A DNA stretch of 15,670 nt from Phycisphaerales bacterium (GTDB lineage: Bacteria > Planctomycetota > Phycisphaerae > Sedimentisphaerales > Anaerohalosphaeraceae), in NCBI GenBank assembly GCA_011048645.1, contig DSDR01000234.1, positions 1-15,670 of the forward strand, given 5' to 3'. Positions 15,257-15,670 of the stretch are shown piece by piece; within the stretch, counting starts at the first letter, position 1, and every line of letters starts with the position of its first letter. The notes beneath the pieces were generated by a model. It worked only from the letters and a program-made list of their open reading frames with translations. It was not told where the DNA came from and did not search any database. A program made the translations under genes and the position numbers.

Positions 15257-15263
15257 TAGCACA

Positions 15264-15267
15264 CTCC
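15264..15267 (-). promoter_or_regulatory. Ribosome binding site setting the symporter start
   Basis: GGAG on the minus strand, 7 nt before ATG 15256 and only 1 nt before GTG 15262. It excludes the GTG as a practical start. Confidence 0.6.
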
Positions 15268-15295
15268 GCTTGAACGTGTTGTGTTGTTTGTCGGT

Positions 15296-15670
15296 TTACG
15301 GGTCGGCGATTGGACTGCACGGCGTATGCCGCCAATCGTACCGTTCGGGATGCTTGAAGAGATCGCCGACCAGCGTCGCCAGCTCCGGATCATACTGCAA
15401 TAACTGCTCTCGGGCATTGACCTCACGACCCTCGGCATCGGCAACGCGATTGGCGTCAAAGAACGCCTGCACGCCCTGCGCAAAATAATCGAACCGATTA
15501 TCAGTCGCCGGCGTCGAGGCCCATAAGCCTTTCTGTAAGGCCGCCTTGTATAGCGCCTGCACCCGGCGATCAAAACGGATATCCATCCGCTCCAGCCCGA
15601 TTTCATACTGCTGTTTCTGCCGGCGCTGATCAAATGTCGGATCAATTGGACGCAGCCCGGTGTATAAATA
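15296..15670 (-). CDS. C-terminal part of an uncharacterised protein (5' end outside window)
   Basis: The minus-strand frame is open from the right edge to TAA at 15296-15298, giving at least 124 residues. From the edge it reads YLYTGLRPIDPTFDQRRQ, then IGLERMDIRFDRRVQALYKA, FDYFAQGVQAFFDANR, NAREQLLQYDPELATLVGDLF and finally WRHTPC. An internal ATG at 15586 is not the true start because the frame and character continue upstream. The blocks ERxDxRFDxRVQxLYxAA and YFAxGVQxxFD recall, from memory, the C-terminal part of secreted zinc-metallopeptidase-like proteins of unknown function, in which a Glu usually stands where this protein has Gln (FAQG). That assignment is tentative and no HExxH motif can be checked here. 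It is 39 bp ahead of the symporter on the same strand, so probably the upstream member of the same operon. Confidence 0.7.
   Translation of the reverse strand, partial: YLYTGLRPIDPTFDQRRQKQQYEIGLERMDIRFDRRVQALYKAALQKGLWASTPATDNRFDYFAQGVQAFFDANRVADAEGREVNAREQLLQYDPELATLVGDLFKHPERYDWRHTPCSPIADP

Noticed and set aside
15256..15645. 129-codon minus-strand frame overlapping the edge protein
   Set aside because: Very arginine- and serine-rich translation typical of a shifted frame; the alternative frame at 15296-15670 gives an ordinary protein open to the edge.

Overview
The window looks like a piece of a planctomycete genome, most likely class Phycisphaerae (Sedimentisphaerales-like). This is an inference from three things: several Tat-exported sulfatases next to unusual glycoside hydrolases, a URO-D-family gene inside a polysaccharide cluster, and a small secreted protein with a PEP-CTERM tail ending GLGGLFLRKRR. 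No rRNA, tRNA, phage, IS element or CRISPR was seen.

Region 1 (1-10940, + strand) is a cluster for breaking down a sulfated glycan. In order it holds: the 3' part of a GH99-like hydrolase; two Tat-exported S1 sulfatases (cores CTPTR and CCPAR); a cytosolic GH38 alpha-mannosidase; a URO-D-like gene overlapping it by ATGA; a sulfatase remnant; a secreted GH71/GH99-like hydrolase; a signal-peptide remnant; and a third Tat sulfatase (core CGPSR). GH38 and GH99 both act on alpha-mannosides, so a sulfated alpha-mannan or a mannose-rich sulfated glycan is the simplest substrate guess. Sulfatases and GH99/71-like enzymes would act outside the cytoplasm and GH38 inside it. No sugar transporter, SusC/SusD pair or sulfatase-maturing enzyme is present in the window.

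The middle of this cluster (about 7190-9321) carries three separate lesions. The URO-D protein lacks about 100 central residues in frame. A fourth sulfatase survives only as its first ~64 residues. A third gene survives only as its export signal. Both export-signal remnants have also lost the second arginine of the twin-arginine pair, while all three intact sulfatases keep it.

Region 2 (10941-12093) is the strand switch. A monocistronic minus-strand gene for a PEP-CTERM protein has a near-consensus sigma70 promoter upstream and a hairpin terminator downstream.

Region 3 (12094-15670, - strand) is a compact unit transcribed leftward: the C-terminal part of an uncharacterised protein, a sodium:solute symporter with a ~115-residue hydrophilic insertion in one loop, and a Xaa-Pro aminopeptidase with all five metal ligands. 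The tight spacing suggests one operon for uptake and hydrolysis of a peptide or amino-acid compound. No link to the glycan cluster is visible.
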